Of a stretch of 48,650 nucleotides of DNA, positions 25,271-32,609 are shown piece after piece. The DNA comes from Natrialba swarupiae (GTDB lineage Archaea; Halobacteriota; Halobacteria; Halobacteriales; Natrialbaceae). The notes beneath the pieces are model-generated. The model was not told where the DNA came from and searched no databases. It worked only from the letters and a program-made list of their open reading frames with translations. The stretch lies in assembly GCF_008245225.1 (NCBI RefSeq), contig NZ_VTAW01000027.1, forward strand, positions 1 through 48,650. Direction: 5' to 3'. A program made the translations under genes and the position numbers. Each line of letters begins with the position of its first letter. Position 1 is the first letter of the stretch.

Positions 25271-25293
25271 TAGGGATCTATCGCGGATGTAAA
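25271..25293 (-). repeat. Degenerate ORB-like repeat beside the cdc6 promoter
   Basis: Contains TCGCGGATGTAA (25281-25292), identical to the distal half of the two minus-orientation ORB copies, but the C/G-string half is replaced by TAGGGATCTA. Weak copy; may allow initiator binding at its own promoter. Confidence 0.45.
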
Positions 25294-25410
25294 ATGTGCA
25301 CTGTAACGGCTGGAAACGCTGATTTCGGCCACTCATTGAAATAGGGCCAGAAGACCCACATCGCGCTTCTAACGGCGGCCGGTCTCGAGGATCGATCGAC
25401 GGGCGGTCGA

Positions 25411-25437
25411 CACCGACACCCCCGTCGCGGATGTAAC
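25411..25437 (-). repeat. ORB-like repeat 1
   Basis: On the minus strand it reads GTTACATCCGCGACGGGGGT followed by GTCGGTG: an origin recognition box-like element with a G-string. The 21-bp core is identical to the copy at 25703-25729. Confidence 0.8.
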
Positions 25438-25702
25438 TGGGGAGAGACCGGCGGATTCGGCGGAGACCGACTCGATCACATCGCTCATCCGGTTGACGGA
25501 CCGATTTCGTCTCCCATCCGATAGCTACCGATGGGGGGCTGTCGGTCACCAACTGTCGCCGGATACCCCGTCTCCACCGACACTCGAATGTCAAGCGTCG
25601 CTCGAGGCCAACGAGGCGAGCCCAGTGGCGTTCGGTTTCGCACGAATCCGCCTGCGAGCGTCGATCGTCTCGAGAGCCAGAAACGGGGCCGTGCGATCAC
25701 GA

Positions 25703-25729
25703 CACCCACACCCCCGTCGCGGATGTAAC
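25703..25729 (-). repeat. ORB-like repeat 2
   Basis: Same orientation as repeat 1, 292 bp away, with the identical core ACATCCGCGACGGGGGTGT on the minus strand. Located between repeat 1 and the oppositely oriented copies. Confidence 0.8.
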
Positions 25730-25793
25730 GGAAACGGCCAGTGGGTGGTCGAGAAACTCGACAAAATCGATCGGTTCACGAAATTTCCGGGTC

Positions 25794-25821
25794 GTTTTTC
25801 ATCCGCGACAGTGGTGTGTTC
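25794..25821 (+). repeat. ORB-like repeat 3 (degenerate)
   Basis: Plus orientation; CATCCGCGACAGTGGTGTG matches the core with two changes in the G-string. Faces repeat 2 at a distance of ~65 bp. Confidence 0.65.
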
Positions 25822-25849
25822 TCGACGAAAACCTTCACACGCAATCGGC

Positions 25850-25876
25850 GTTACAAACGCGACGGGGGTGTGTGTC
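25850..25876 (+). repeat. ORB-like repeat 4
   Basis: Plus orientation; GTTACAAACGCGACGGGGGT followed by GTGTGTC, with an intact G-string and changes only in the ATCC part. With repeats 1-2 it forms the inverted arrangement typical of haloarchaeal origins. Confidence 0.75.
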
Positions 25877-25974
25877 CCGTACTGGCATCGATCGACCATC
25901 TACTCGCAGTCTCCATCTACTATCTATCGATACTCGGAGGCCGACAGTGGCGTGATCAACAGTGACACAACCCT

Positions 25975-26035
25975 CTAGTCTAGTTATCACTAGTTCTAGA
26001 TTAGTAACTAGATTAGATAAATTATAAACAATAAC
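25975..26035. other. AT-rich tract, candidate DNA unwinding element and trmJ promoter
   Basis: A stretch rich in CTAG, TAGT and TTA motifs with far lower G+C than its surroundings, containing several short repeats of CTAG(T/A)TTA type. It may be the duplex unwinding element of the origin. Its right end (AAATTATAAAC, 26019-26029) lies ~33 nt upstream of the ATG at 26057 and can also serve as TATA box. Confidence 0.6.
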
Positions 26036-26056
26036 TCGAGACGTAACCAACAACTA

Positions 26057-26905
26057 ATGAACACCGAACCGATCACAAACCGCTACGGACCGACAAATCG
26101 AAACGGTAACAGACTGGCCGTCCCGAGGGTAAACCGAATGACCGAGCAGCCGTCAGCCGACGACCCATCGACTCGGTCGACGGCTCCTACAGTGGCGGTC
26201 GTCGACGCCCAGTCGCCAGGCAACGTCGGAACGATCGCTCGAGCGATGAAGAACTTCGGCTTCGAGGACCTTCTGCTGGTCGACCCGCCAGAACTCGATC
26301 CCGACGGCGAAGCGTACGGCTTCGCGGGCCACGCTCGAGAGGACGTCCTTCCGAACGCGACCGAGATCACGTTCGACACCCTCGTCGAGAACTATCACAC
26401 CGTCGGATGTACGGCAGTTACCAACGAGGACGACCGCAGTCACGTTCGGTTTCCGTTCTCGACGCCGGCAGGCCTCGCCGATCGACTCGCGTCGGTCGAA
26501 ACCCGAACCGCCGTCGTCTTCGGTCGAGAGCGTGTCGGTCTCACTAACGACGAACTGGCTCGTCTCGACGAGATCTGTGCGATCCCGGCGAACGCGGCCT
26601 ACCCCGTCCTCAATCTCGGCCAGGCGGCCACAGTAACGCTGTACGAACTCAGAACGCTCACACTGGGCGACGAGGACACACAACTGCCGGACGTGGAACG
26701 CGTACGGGCCACACCGCCGACCGAGGATCGACTCTACGAACAGTGGTCGTCACTCCTCGAGGAACTCAACCACCCCGAGGAGAAACGCGAGAAGACCATG
26801 CGGATGATACGTCGCGTCTACGGGCGGGCAGACCTGACCGAGCGGGAAGCGAACACGTTCATCGGGCTCCTCCGTCGAGCGACCGAACGTCCCGACCTCG
26901 AGTGA
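26057..26905 (+). CDS. SPOUT RNA methyltransferase, TrmJ-like
   Basis: Predicted S-adenosylmethionine-dependent 2'-O-methyltransferase; archaeal TrmJ modifies position 32 of tRNA. SPOUT motifs are visible: SPGNVGTIARAMKNFG near residue 53, VVFGRERVGLTNDELARLDEICAIP near 152, and PVLNLGQAATVTLYEL near 181, whose knot binds the cofactor. A C-terminal helical extension (EEKREKTMRMIRRVYGRADL) matches the dimer/tRNA-binding domain. The ATG at 26057 is ~33 nt from a TATA element, but the first 27 residues are not family-like, so 26138 (MTEQPSADD) is a serious alternative start. It borders the predicted origin and converges on the DUF7504-type gene. Confidence 0.9.
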   Translation: MNTEPITNRYGPTNRNGNRLAVPRVNRMTEQPSADDPSTRSTAPTVAVVDAQSPGNVGTIARAMKNFGFEDLLLVDPPELDPDGEAYGFAGHAREDVLPNATEITFDTLVENYHTVGCTAVTNEDDRSHVRFPFSTPAGLADRLASVETRTAVVFGRERVGLTNDELARLDEICAIPANAAYPVLNLGQAATVTLYELRTLTLGDEDTQLPDVERVRATPPTEDRLYEQWSSLLEELNHPEEKREKTMRMIRRVYGRADLTEREANTFIGLLRRATERPDLE

Positions 26906-26921
26906 CGGTCGCCGGCATCGA

Positions 26922-27746
26922 TCACTGCTCGAGAACGAATCGCTCGCCCGTCGCGGATATCCTGAGGTCGAACAGCTCGCCGATGAGGTTTATCGTGGGC
27001 TTCGAACGGGCCTGAGAGTTACAGTAGTAGTGTGAGAGCGCGTCGACGCTTTCGATCCGCGAGTTGAGCAGGTGAATGAACCGAAACACCTTCTCGAGTT
27101 CGTACGTGTCGATGATCTCCGAGAGGACGTCGAACTGGACGGCAATATCTCCGTCCGTCGTCTCGTGTTCGGCGATCACACGCGAGATGGTCTCACCGAG
27201 CCCTGCGATTCCGAGACCCTTGTCCAGTTGAACGATCTCGAGCGGGACGGACGCGATATCTACGTCCTCAACGCCGGCCAACGGATCGGTTTTCGTCGTC
27301 ACGACGATCGTCTTCGCGGGCCACTCCTCGAGGCGACGGCCGAGCAACTCCAGACGGTCGGCGACGTTCATCGTCACCAGTATCGCAACGTCGTTGGGTG
27401 CGGTAAAATGGACTCGGGCGTTGTTCGCACCGTCACTTTCCGGCGGAGCGAGCACCAACACGTTACCGGTGCCACCGACTTCGTCCGTAACGTGGGCGCC
27501 AGTCTGTAGGAGTTGCTTTGCGTGTCCAAACAGATGATCCCTGAACGCCCTGACGGCCGCCGATTCGTCGTGGTCGAGCCCACTATCGTCGCAGTACGGA
27601 CACCTCCAGTGCACCTGGAACCCATCCTTCGAGAGACGCTGGCGATGATGATCGACGAGATGATCCTGGATCGCAGAACGGATCTCGTTCCCGTTTCGAG
27701 ACCAGACGACAAACTCACAGCGTCGACACCGCCAGTTGTACACCAT
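26922..27746 (-). CDS. DUF7504-type protein with N-terminal zinc fingers
   Basis: Protein of 274 residues. The first ~75 residues contain CxxC (WRCRRCEF) and CxxC (RCPYCDD) pairs with downstream histidines (DHLVDHH; DHLFGH), i.e. two C2H2-like zinc fingers. From about residue 92 (GNVLVLAPPES) it matches a haloarchaeal family I recall as DUF7504: a RecA/DUF835-like alpha-beta fold without a Walker A lysine, ending in VFRFIHLLNSRIESVDALSHYYC. Probably a regulatory or protein-binding module. Its gene follows the HEAT-repeat gene on the same strand with an AT-rich promoter-like element at 27779-27788. Function unknown. Confidence 0.75.
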   Translation of the reverse strand: MVYNWRCRRCEFVVWSRNGNEIRSAIQDHLVDHHRQRLSKDGFQVHWRCPYCDDSGLDHDESAAVRAFRDHLFGHAKQLLQTGAHVTDEVGGTGNVLVLAPPESDGANNARVHFTAPNDVAILVTMNVADRLELLGRRLEEWPAKTIVVTTKTDPLAGVEDVDIASVPLEIVQLDKGLGIAGLGETISRVIAEHETTDGDIAVQFDVLSEIIDTYELEKVFRFIHLLNSRIESVDALSHYYCNSQARSKPTINLIGELFDLRISATGERFVLEQ

Positions 27747-27893
27747 GCGACTCGAGTTCCACTCGTTCGTTCACGCCGATATATATTATGGGCGTCACAC
27801 GTCGGTCGATGCGTCGTACCGAGCTCGGACCATCCAGGGGTGAAGGTAGACGAACTCAGTGCGGTCTCGACGCCAGATCCACGGTTCAGTGGG

Positions 27894-29153
27894 CTACTCG
27901 TCCCGTTTGTCGGAGGACTGCTCGCGCTTTTTCCGCGTATAATCGGCCGGATCGGTTACGTACGTGAACTCGACGGAGTTCGTGACGGCCTCGCGAGACG
28001 GGCTAGACTTGACCCGCTCGAGGACGAACTCGGCTCGCCGCTTCGTCGCGGACGTGTCCGGTTCGTCACGGATCAACCGGCGCAGTCGCGACTCGAGCGA
28101 CGGATCGCCAAGCTGGACGAGAGCTGTCATCGCGAACTTCGCCGTAATTTCGTCGGAATCGTCGAGCGCGCGGAGCAGACACTCCTGGACGTCCGCTCGG
28201 TGTTCGTCGCCGGCGATGCGGCCCAGCAACCACGTCCCGTTTCGCCGAACGTACTGCGGTGGGTTCCCGCTCAGTAACGTAACCAGTTGTTCGACGAGCG
28301 ACGCTGTATCGCCCGTCGTGAGTTCGTCGGAGACAGCCTCCCGGATTTCGTGGCTTCTGTCCGACGGTGCGTTCGCGAGCAACTCCAGTAACGACCGCGC
28401 GGCCGTCCGCCTGACGAGGTCGCTTCGGTCCTCGAACGAGTCCACGAGGGCGGACACCGGCACCAAGTTTCCGAACCGACCGAGTTCACCGACCGCGATC
28501 ACCCGAACCGATTCAGTGGACGAGCGGGTCGCCGGGATCAGTGCCTCGAGGGCATCCCGAGTTCCGATCTCGGCGAGCGCAGCGGCCGCCGCGCGCCTGA
28601 CCTGTTCGCTCCGATCCGCGAGTCGATCCGCGAGTACGTCGACGGAGCGCGGATCGCCGATCGTTCCGCACGCTCGGATCGCACGCGTTCGAACCCGAAG
28701 GTCCGAGTCCGTACAGGCCTCGAGGAGATCGGGTATCGCGTTGTCGTCGTCGATTCGGCCGAGTGCTGCGGCTGCCAGCATTCGGAACTCCGGATGCTCC
28801 GCCTCGAGCCAGTCCGTCGTTCGATCGATCTCCGCCCACTCGGGAGTGTCGTCGATGCTCTCTCCCGCGAGATCCGCGACGAGTTGCTCGAGGCTGTCCT
28901 CGTCTCGGAGGTAGATCGCGTCGATGGCGGAGGCACGCACCGAATCGTTCTCGTCGTGTCTGGCCGTCCGGAGGAGAGCGCGCAGGACACGATCGCGATC
29001 GTCGTCGTTCGTGCTCGAGGCCAGGCCGCCGAGAATTTCGGCTGCCCGATATCGGATGATCGGCTTCTCGGAGCCAGTCAGATACTCGAGTAGCTTCAGC
29101 TCCTCCGAGTTACGTGCGAGTTCGTACAGAAACGTCGGATCTTCCTCTGACAT
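27894..29153 (-). CDS. HEAT-repeat protein
   Basis: Cytosolic alpha-solenoid of 419 residues built from about ten HEAT/PBS-lyase-like repeats of ~31 residues, e.g. EQVRRAAAAALAEIGTRDAL, DLVRRTAARSLLELL and EITAKFAMTALVQLGDPSL. The solenoid is a protein-interaction scaffold. The C-terminal ~40 residues are charged and likely disordered. Starts at 29153 (MSEEDPTF) or 29165 (MIDRMSEE) are near-equal; the upstream frame to 29297 lacks coding character. HEAT-repeat proteins take part in haloarchaeal taxis signalling (OE2401F type), but no taxis genes are nearby, so partners are unknown. Confidence 0.87.
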   Translation of the reverse strand: MSEEDPTFLYELARNSEELKLLEYLTGSEKPIIRYRAAEILGGLASSTNDDDRDRVLRALLRTARHDENDSVRASAIDAIYLRDEDSLEQLVADLAGESIDDTPEWAEIDRTTDWLEAEHPEFRMLAAAALGRIDDDNAIPDLLEACTDSDLRVRTRAIRACGTIGDPRSVDVLADRLADRSEQVRRAAAAALAEIGTRDALEALIPATRSSTESVRVIAVGELGRFGNLVPVSALVDSFEDRSDLVRRTAARSLLELLANAPSDRSHEIREAVSDELTTGDTASLVEQLVTLLSGNPPQYVRRNGTWLLGRIAGDEHRADVQECLLRALDDSDEITAKFAMTALVQLGDPSLESRLRRLIRDEPDTSATKRRAEFVLERVKSSPSREAVTNSVEFTYVTDPADYTRKKREQSSDKRDE

Positions 29154-29556
29154 TCGATCGATCATCGGCCGGCAGGCCGGAGACTCCACCCCGATGGGTC
29201 GACGACGAACACTCCTCGTCCCGTCGTACACACCACATCTCGTGAAGGGTACACACAGAAAGACATGTGTTCGTTTACATAACTGTTTGGGTTCCAACGC
29301 CGGCAGAGAGCCACGAAACGGGATCGGGGGGAACTGATACGCCTGTCTCGCTATAATATTTACTGGGTGGTCTGTGATACCATCGGTAACCGGATCTGCC
29401 GGGAGCGATCACGATCTCTCATACGGTTTACTGTACGTCAGTTCCGGCGCAACCGCGACCCGGGCGGCGGTTGCGCCGGTACATCGTTACAGGAATCCGT
29501 ATCAACCGAGCAGGAAATCGTAGCAAACCGGATGGTCGCTCGATCGGGCGACGGGT
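29154..29556. other. Intergenic region with a strong inverted repeat
   Basis: About 400 bp upstream of the HEAT gene. AT-rich patches at about 29272-29284 and 29350-29364 may be promoter elements. The notable element is the hairpin at 29444-29479. No reading frame is convincingly coding. Confidence 0.4.
29444..29479. terminator. Perfect 13-bp inverted repeat
   Basis: CCGGCGCAACCGC (29444-29456) and its exact reverse complement (29467-29479) enclose a 10-nt loop, predicting a very stable hairpin in either transcript. It lies ~160 bp downstream of the stop codon of the minus-strand zinc-ribbon gene and may terminate its transcript; it could instead be a regulatory site or a remnant of a mobile element end. 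Confidence 0.45.
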
Positions 29557-29634
29557 CGAGTCGCCGTTTACGTGGACGGTGGACCGAGTCGTCGTTTACC
29601 TGGCCGGTGGACCGAGTCGTCGTTTACCTGGCCG
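29557..29634. repeat. 28-bp tandem repeat, about 2.8 copies
   Basis: Units at 29557-29584, 29585-29612 and 29613-29634 share CGAGTCGTCGTTTACCTGGC with few changes. The array begins 7 bp downstream of the stop codon (29642) of the minus-strand gene to its right. No spacers. Confidence 0.85.
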
Positions 29635-29641
29635 ATACGAG

Positions 29642-30301
29642 TTACCGGGAACGGTCGATCAGGGCGTTCCTGGCCCGCTCGTCGTCCCCGGAGCCGCCCG
29701 ACGGAACTGGGCTGGCGACGTACTCGCCCGATTGCGTCGTCGCGCCGACCCATCCACAGTCCGAACACGCGAACAGCCCCTGCCCGTCGATCAATTCGCC
29801 ACCGCAGTCGGGACACGTGTCCTCGCTTGCGTGTGCTCGATACACGGATTCCGTCCCGAGCGGCGTCGGCTGCTCGCCGGTTCGCAACGCCGCGATCGCC
29901 TCGTCGGTCGTGTACGTCTCCTCGCCGTCCGAGTGGGGGAACACCCCGACGAGCTCCTCGTCGACGTAGACCTCGAGACAGAGCAGCGGCGTGACGAGCA
30001 GTTCCGTCGTCTCGCCGGTAATCTGTGACGTGCTGGTTCGTTCTCGAAACGGTGGCCGGACGCTTACGCCCCGGCGCTTGGCCCACCGCTCGAACCGGTC
30101 GAACGTCTCGAGAACCTCGGCGTGTGGGCTCTCGGTCGACCGTTTCACCTCCTTGGGCCAGCTACGGAGCAACAGCTCGTCGATCGCCCTCTCCGACTCG
30201 CAGGCCTGGAGGGTCTCGACCTGTCTGTCGACCGGCTCGAGAAGCAGCGGCGCGCGAACGTGGCACACCGCGGTCACGTGGTTTCGTTCCCTATCGCTCA
30301 T
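29642..30301 (-). CDS. Haloarchaeal conserved protein with C-terminal zinc ribbon
   Basis: Protein of 219 residues. The body (RNHVTAVCHVRAPLLLEPVDRQVETL to LCLEVYVDEELVGVFPHSDGEETYTTDEAIAAL) matches a haloarchaeal family often annotated as HTH-domain protein, with an alternating helix/strand pattern and a conserved ITGE.TxLLVTPLLCL segment. After residue ~155 a zinc ribbon follows: CPDCGGELIDGQGLFACSDCGWVG (two CxxC pairs). The start at 30301 (MSDRERN) is set by a TATA-like element (TTTATTAC on the minus strand, about 30334-30341). It is flanked by tandem arrays on both sides. Function unknown; a transcription-related role is only a guess. Confidence 0.75.
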   Translation of the reverse strand: MSDRERNHVTAVCHVRAPLLLEPVDRQVETLQACESERAIDELLLRSWPKEVKRSTESPHAEVLETFDRFERWAKRRGVSVRPPFRERTSTSQITGETTELLVTPLLCLEVYVDEELVGVFPHSDGEETYTTDEAIAALRTGEQPTPLGTESVYRAHASEDTCPDCGGELIDGQGLFACSDCGWVGATTQSGEYVASPVPSGGSGDDERARNALIDRSR

Positions 30302-30388
30302 CGTTTCACCGTCCAGGTGGCCAACGTCTACTGTAATAAACATATTGCCGATCGTAATGATTGCAGCTCCCAGACCGGCCGGACCGTC

Positions 30389-30460
30389 GTCGGAACCGAA
30401 AAGAATGGACGTCGGAACTGAGGAGAATCGACGTTGGAACCGAAGAGAAACGACGGCGAA
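30389..30460. repeat. 22-bp tandem repeat, about 3.3 copies
   Basis: Units at 30389-30410, 30411-30432 and 30433-30454 plus a partial copy share G(T)CGGAACCGAAGAGAA.CGAC. The array starts ~10 bp after the gatE stop codon (30470, minus strand) and lies upstream of the promoter of the next gene on that strand. Confidence 0.8.
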
Positions 30461-30469
30461 ACCGATCGA

Positions 30470-32344
30470 TCAGGCTCGGTTCTGGATCTCCTCGCGGAGC
30501 AACTCACTCACGAGGTCGCCGTCGGCTTTCCCGCGAAGTGCCCCCATACACTCACCCATGAGACCGGAGAACGCCTGCATTCCCTCGGCTTGGACCTGGC
30601 TCTCGTTGCGCTCGACGACCTCGACGACCGTCTCTCGCACGGCATCCTCGTCGGCCCCGCCGAGCCCCGCTTCGTCGGCCGCCTCCGCTGGCGTACGATC
30701 GGGGTCGTCGGCGAGTGCCGCGAGCAGATCGCCGACGCCCTCGTTGGGCAGGTCGCCATCTTCGACCATCCGGAGCACCCCGTTCAGGTGTCGGTCGGTC
30801 AGGTTCGCGACCGGAACGTCGTCCCGACGGAGTTCCGTCAGCGTGGACTCGAGGGTCGACGCCGCGAGGGTCGGATCGATACCGTCGGCGACGCACTCTT
30901 CGAACAGCGGCATGTACGTGCCGTAGGCGACCTGTTCGGCCAGTCCCGCACCGAGATCGTACTCGTCTTGGTAGCGTTCGACCTTCTCGGTGAGCAGTTC
31001 CGGTTCGGGTACCTCGCTCGGATCGGGTTCGACCGGCGGCACGTCCGTCTCGGGGTACATCCGCGCCGCGCCGGGGAGTGGACGCAGGTAGCGGGTCGTC
31101 CCGTCGTCGTTCGCACCGCGGGTTTCCTCGGGGACGCCCTCGAGTGCGGTCTCGGCGCGCTCGACGACGGCTTCGATGGCGGCCTCCGCGACGGGGGTCT
31201 CGTCGGCGACGATGGCGACGGCGTCCTCGGGATCCGCACCGACGGCTTCCCGCAGGTCCGCGACCTCCTCGTCGGTGACGCCGTAGGCCGGCAACTCGTC
31301 GGTGTGGAAGATACCACCCGCGCCGTGGCGTTTCGCGTGATCGGAGAACTCGGTTCCGAGGCGACGGTCGGGTGCGATCTCCCGGCCAACCTGTCCGTCG
31401 AAGCCGTACAGCGGGACGGCCATCACGGAGCCGCCCGAGTTGAGGGCACCTTGAATGACGCCGCTGTCGGTGTCCACGAAGACGTCAGTGACGTCCTCGG
31501 GTTCGCCAACTGTGGCTTCCTGCTCACCGAGTTCGTCGCGGATCGCGACGAGCTCGACCTGTCTCGCGACCTCGTTACGGACGATATCGTCGATGTCGTC
31601 GAGACTCTGGACGCCCTTGATCTCGACGCGTGCGCCCTCCTCGATCGAGACGTTGACGTCCTGGCGGATCGTCCCCAGGCCGCGTTTGACCTTCCCCGTC
31701 GAGCGCAGTAGCATCCCAATTCGCTCGGCCGCTTCGAGGGCCTGTTCTGGCGAGCGTATGTCCGGACTCGTGCCGATCTCGACAAGCGGAATGCCGAGTC
31801 GGTCGAGGCTGTAGCGCACCCCCGACTCCGTCTCCGCGACGCGCTGGGCGCTTTCCTCCTCGAGCAGGAGATCCTCGATGCCAACTGCGCCGTCGCTGGT
31901 CTCGATTTCGCCGTCCGTCGCGATGAGACTCGAGCGCTGGAAGCCGGTCGTGTTCGAGCCGTCGACGACGATCTTTCGCATAACCTGTGCCTGGTCGACG
32001 GGACGCATCTCCAGGAGCTGGGCGATCTCGAGGGTGGTCTCGAGGGCCTCCTCGTCGAGTTCGTGGGGCGGTTCGTCGTCTTCCTCGACGAGACAGGTGG
32101 AGTCGTACCCGAGATACTCGAACTCCCGGTCGACTTTGCTCTCCTCGACGGCGGCGGCGTCGAGTTCGCCCAGTTCGCTCCGGGTGGGGTGGAGATATCG
32201 GGTGAACGTCCGCGTCGCCTCCTCGGGTTCTCGGAGTTCGGTCGGACACTGACAGAACAGCTTCGTCGCCGTGTCGAGTTGCTGGTGGATCTCGAGTCCG
32301 GCGACGAGTCCGAGCGCATCGTAGTCGTACTCGGTCTCGGTCAT
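30470..32344 (-). CDS. gatE: Glutamyl-tRNA(Gln) amidotransferase subunit E
   Basis: Archaeal enzyme (624 residues) that, with GatD, converts Glu-tRNA(Gln) to Gln-tRNA(Gln). The N-terminal cradle domain starts LVAGLEIHQQLDTATKLFCQCP and contains FTRYLHPTRSELGELD and GSNTTGFQRSSLIATDG; an AspRS-like insertion domain covers roughly residues 270-420 (GFDGQVGREIAPDRRLGTEFSDHAKRHGAGGIFHTDELPAYG), which is what separates GatE from GatB. The C-terminal helical/YqeY tail binds tRNA. The start lies ~30 nt from a TATA-like element on the minus strand (about 32370-32380). gatD is not in the window. A 17-bp tandem array lies upstream of the promoter. Confidence 0.97.
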   Translation of the reverse strand: MTETEYDYDALGLVAGLEIHQQLDTATKLFCQCPTELREPEEATRTFTRYLHPTRSELGELDAAAVEESKVDREFEYLGYDSTCLVEEDDEPPHELDEEALETTLEIAQLLEMRPVDQAQVMRKIVVDGSNTTGFQRSSLIATDGEIETSDGAVGIEDLLLEEESAQRVAETESGVRYSLDRLGIPLVEIGTSPDIRSPEQALEAAERIGMLLRSTGKVKRGLGTIRQDVNVSIEEGARVEIKGVQSLDDIDDIVRNEVARQVELVAIRDELGEQEATVGEPEDVTDVFVDTDSGVIQGALNSGGSVMAVPLYGFDGQVGREIAPDRRLGTEFSDHAKRHGAGGIFHTDELPAYGVTDEEVADLREAVGADPEDAVAIVADETPVAEAAIEAVVERAETALEGVPEETRGANDDGTTRYLRPLPGAARMYPETDVPPVEPDPSEVPEPELLTEKVERYQDEYDLGAGLAEQVAYGTYMPLFEECVADGIDPTLAASTLESTLTELRRDDVPVANLTDRHLNGVLRMVEDGDLPNEGVGDLLAALADDPDRTPAEAADEAGLGGADEDAVRETVVEVVERNESQVQAEGMQAFSGLMGECMGALRGKADGDLVSELLREEIQNRA

Positions 32345-32400
32345 TGGCGAGGACTCGGGGGCGGAGGGGTAAAAAACCGTCCAGTTGCGGTCGGGCGGCG

Positions 32401-32502
32401 AGCGGTTGGCTGTGTTCAGCGGTTGGCCATGTTCAGCGGTTGACCATGTTCAGCGGTTGACCATGTTCAGCGGTTGACCATGTTCAGCGGTTGGCTGTGT
32501 TC
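32401..32502. repeat. 17-bp tandem repeat, six copies
   Basis: Six head-to-tail units (32401, 32418, 32435, 32452, 32469, 32486); the three central ones are identical AGCGGTTGACCATGTTC, the outer ones differ at two or three bases (GGCTGTG). A seventh, degenerate AGCGGTTGG copy lies at about 32523. The array sits ~110 bp downstream of the ABC ATPase stop codon and ~55 bp upstream of the gatE start, between two codirectional minus-strand genes. Confidence 0.92.
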
Positions 32503-32609
32503 GGACGAGCGTACGGTCGAGTGAGCGGTTGGTTACGGTCTGGAGGGCGTTCTGGAACCGTCCGGTCGTGACGTCCACTCCGGTTTCGACCGCTCGAGGT
32601 CGATTTCGG

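Larger units (their letters stand above)
25230..26056. other. Predicted replication origin (oriC)
   Basis: About 827 bp without a supported gene between cdc6 and the TrmJ-like gene. It contains two minus-orientation and two plus-orientation copies of an origin recognition box-like repeat with a G-string, one degenerate copy near the cdc6 promoter, and a strongly AT-rich tract (about 25975-26035) that could be the unwinding element. Placement beside an Orc1/Cdc6 gene and inverted repeat polarity match known haloarchaeal origins. Activity is inferred, not shown. Confidence 0.85.

Noticed and set aside
26948-26959. CCCGTCGCGGAT, resembling an ORB core
   Set aside because: Lies inside the coding region of the DUF7504-type gene and lacks the full G-string and flanks.
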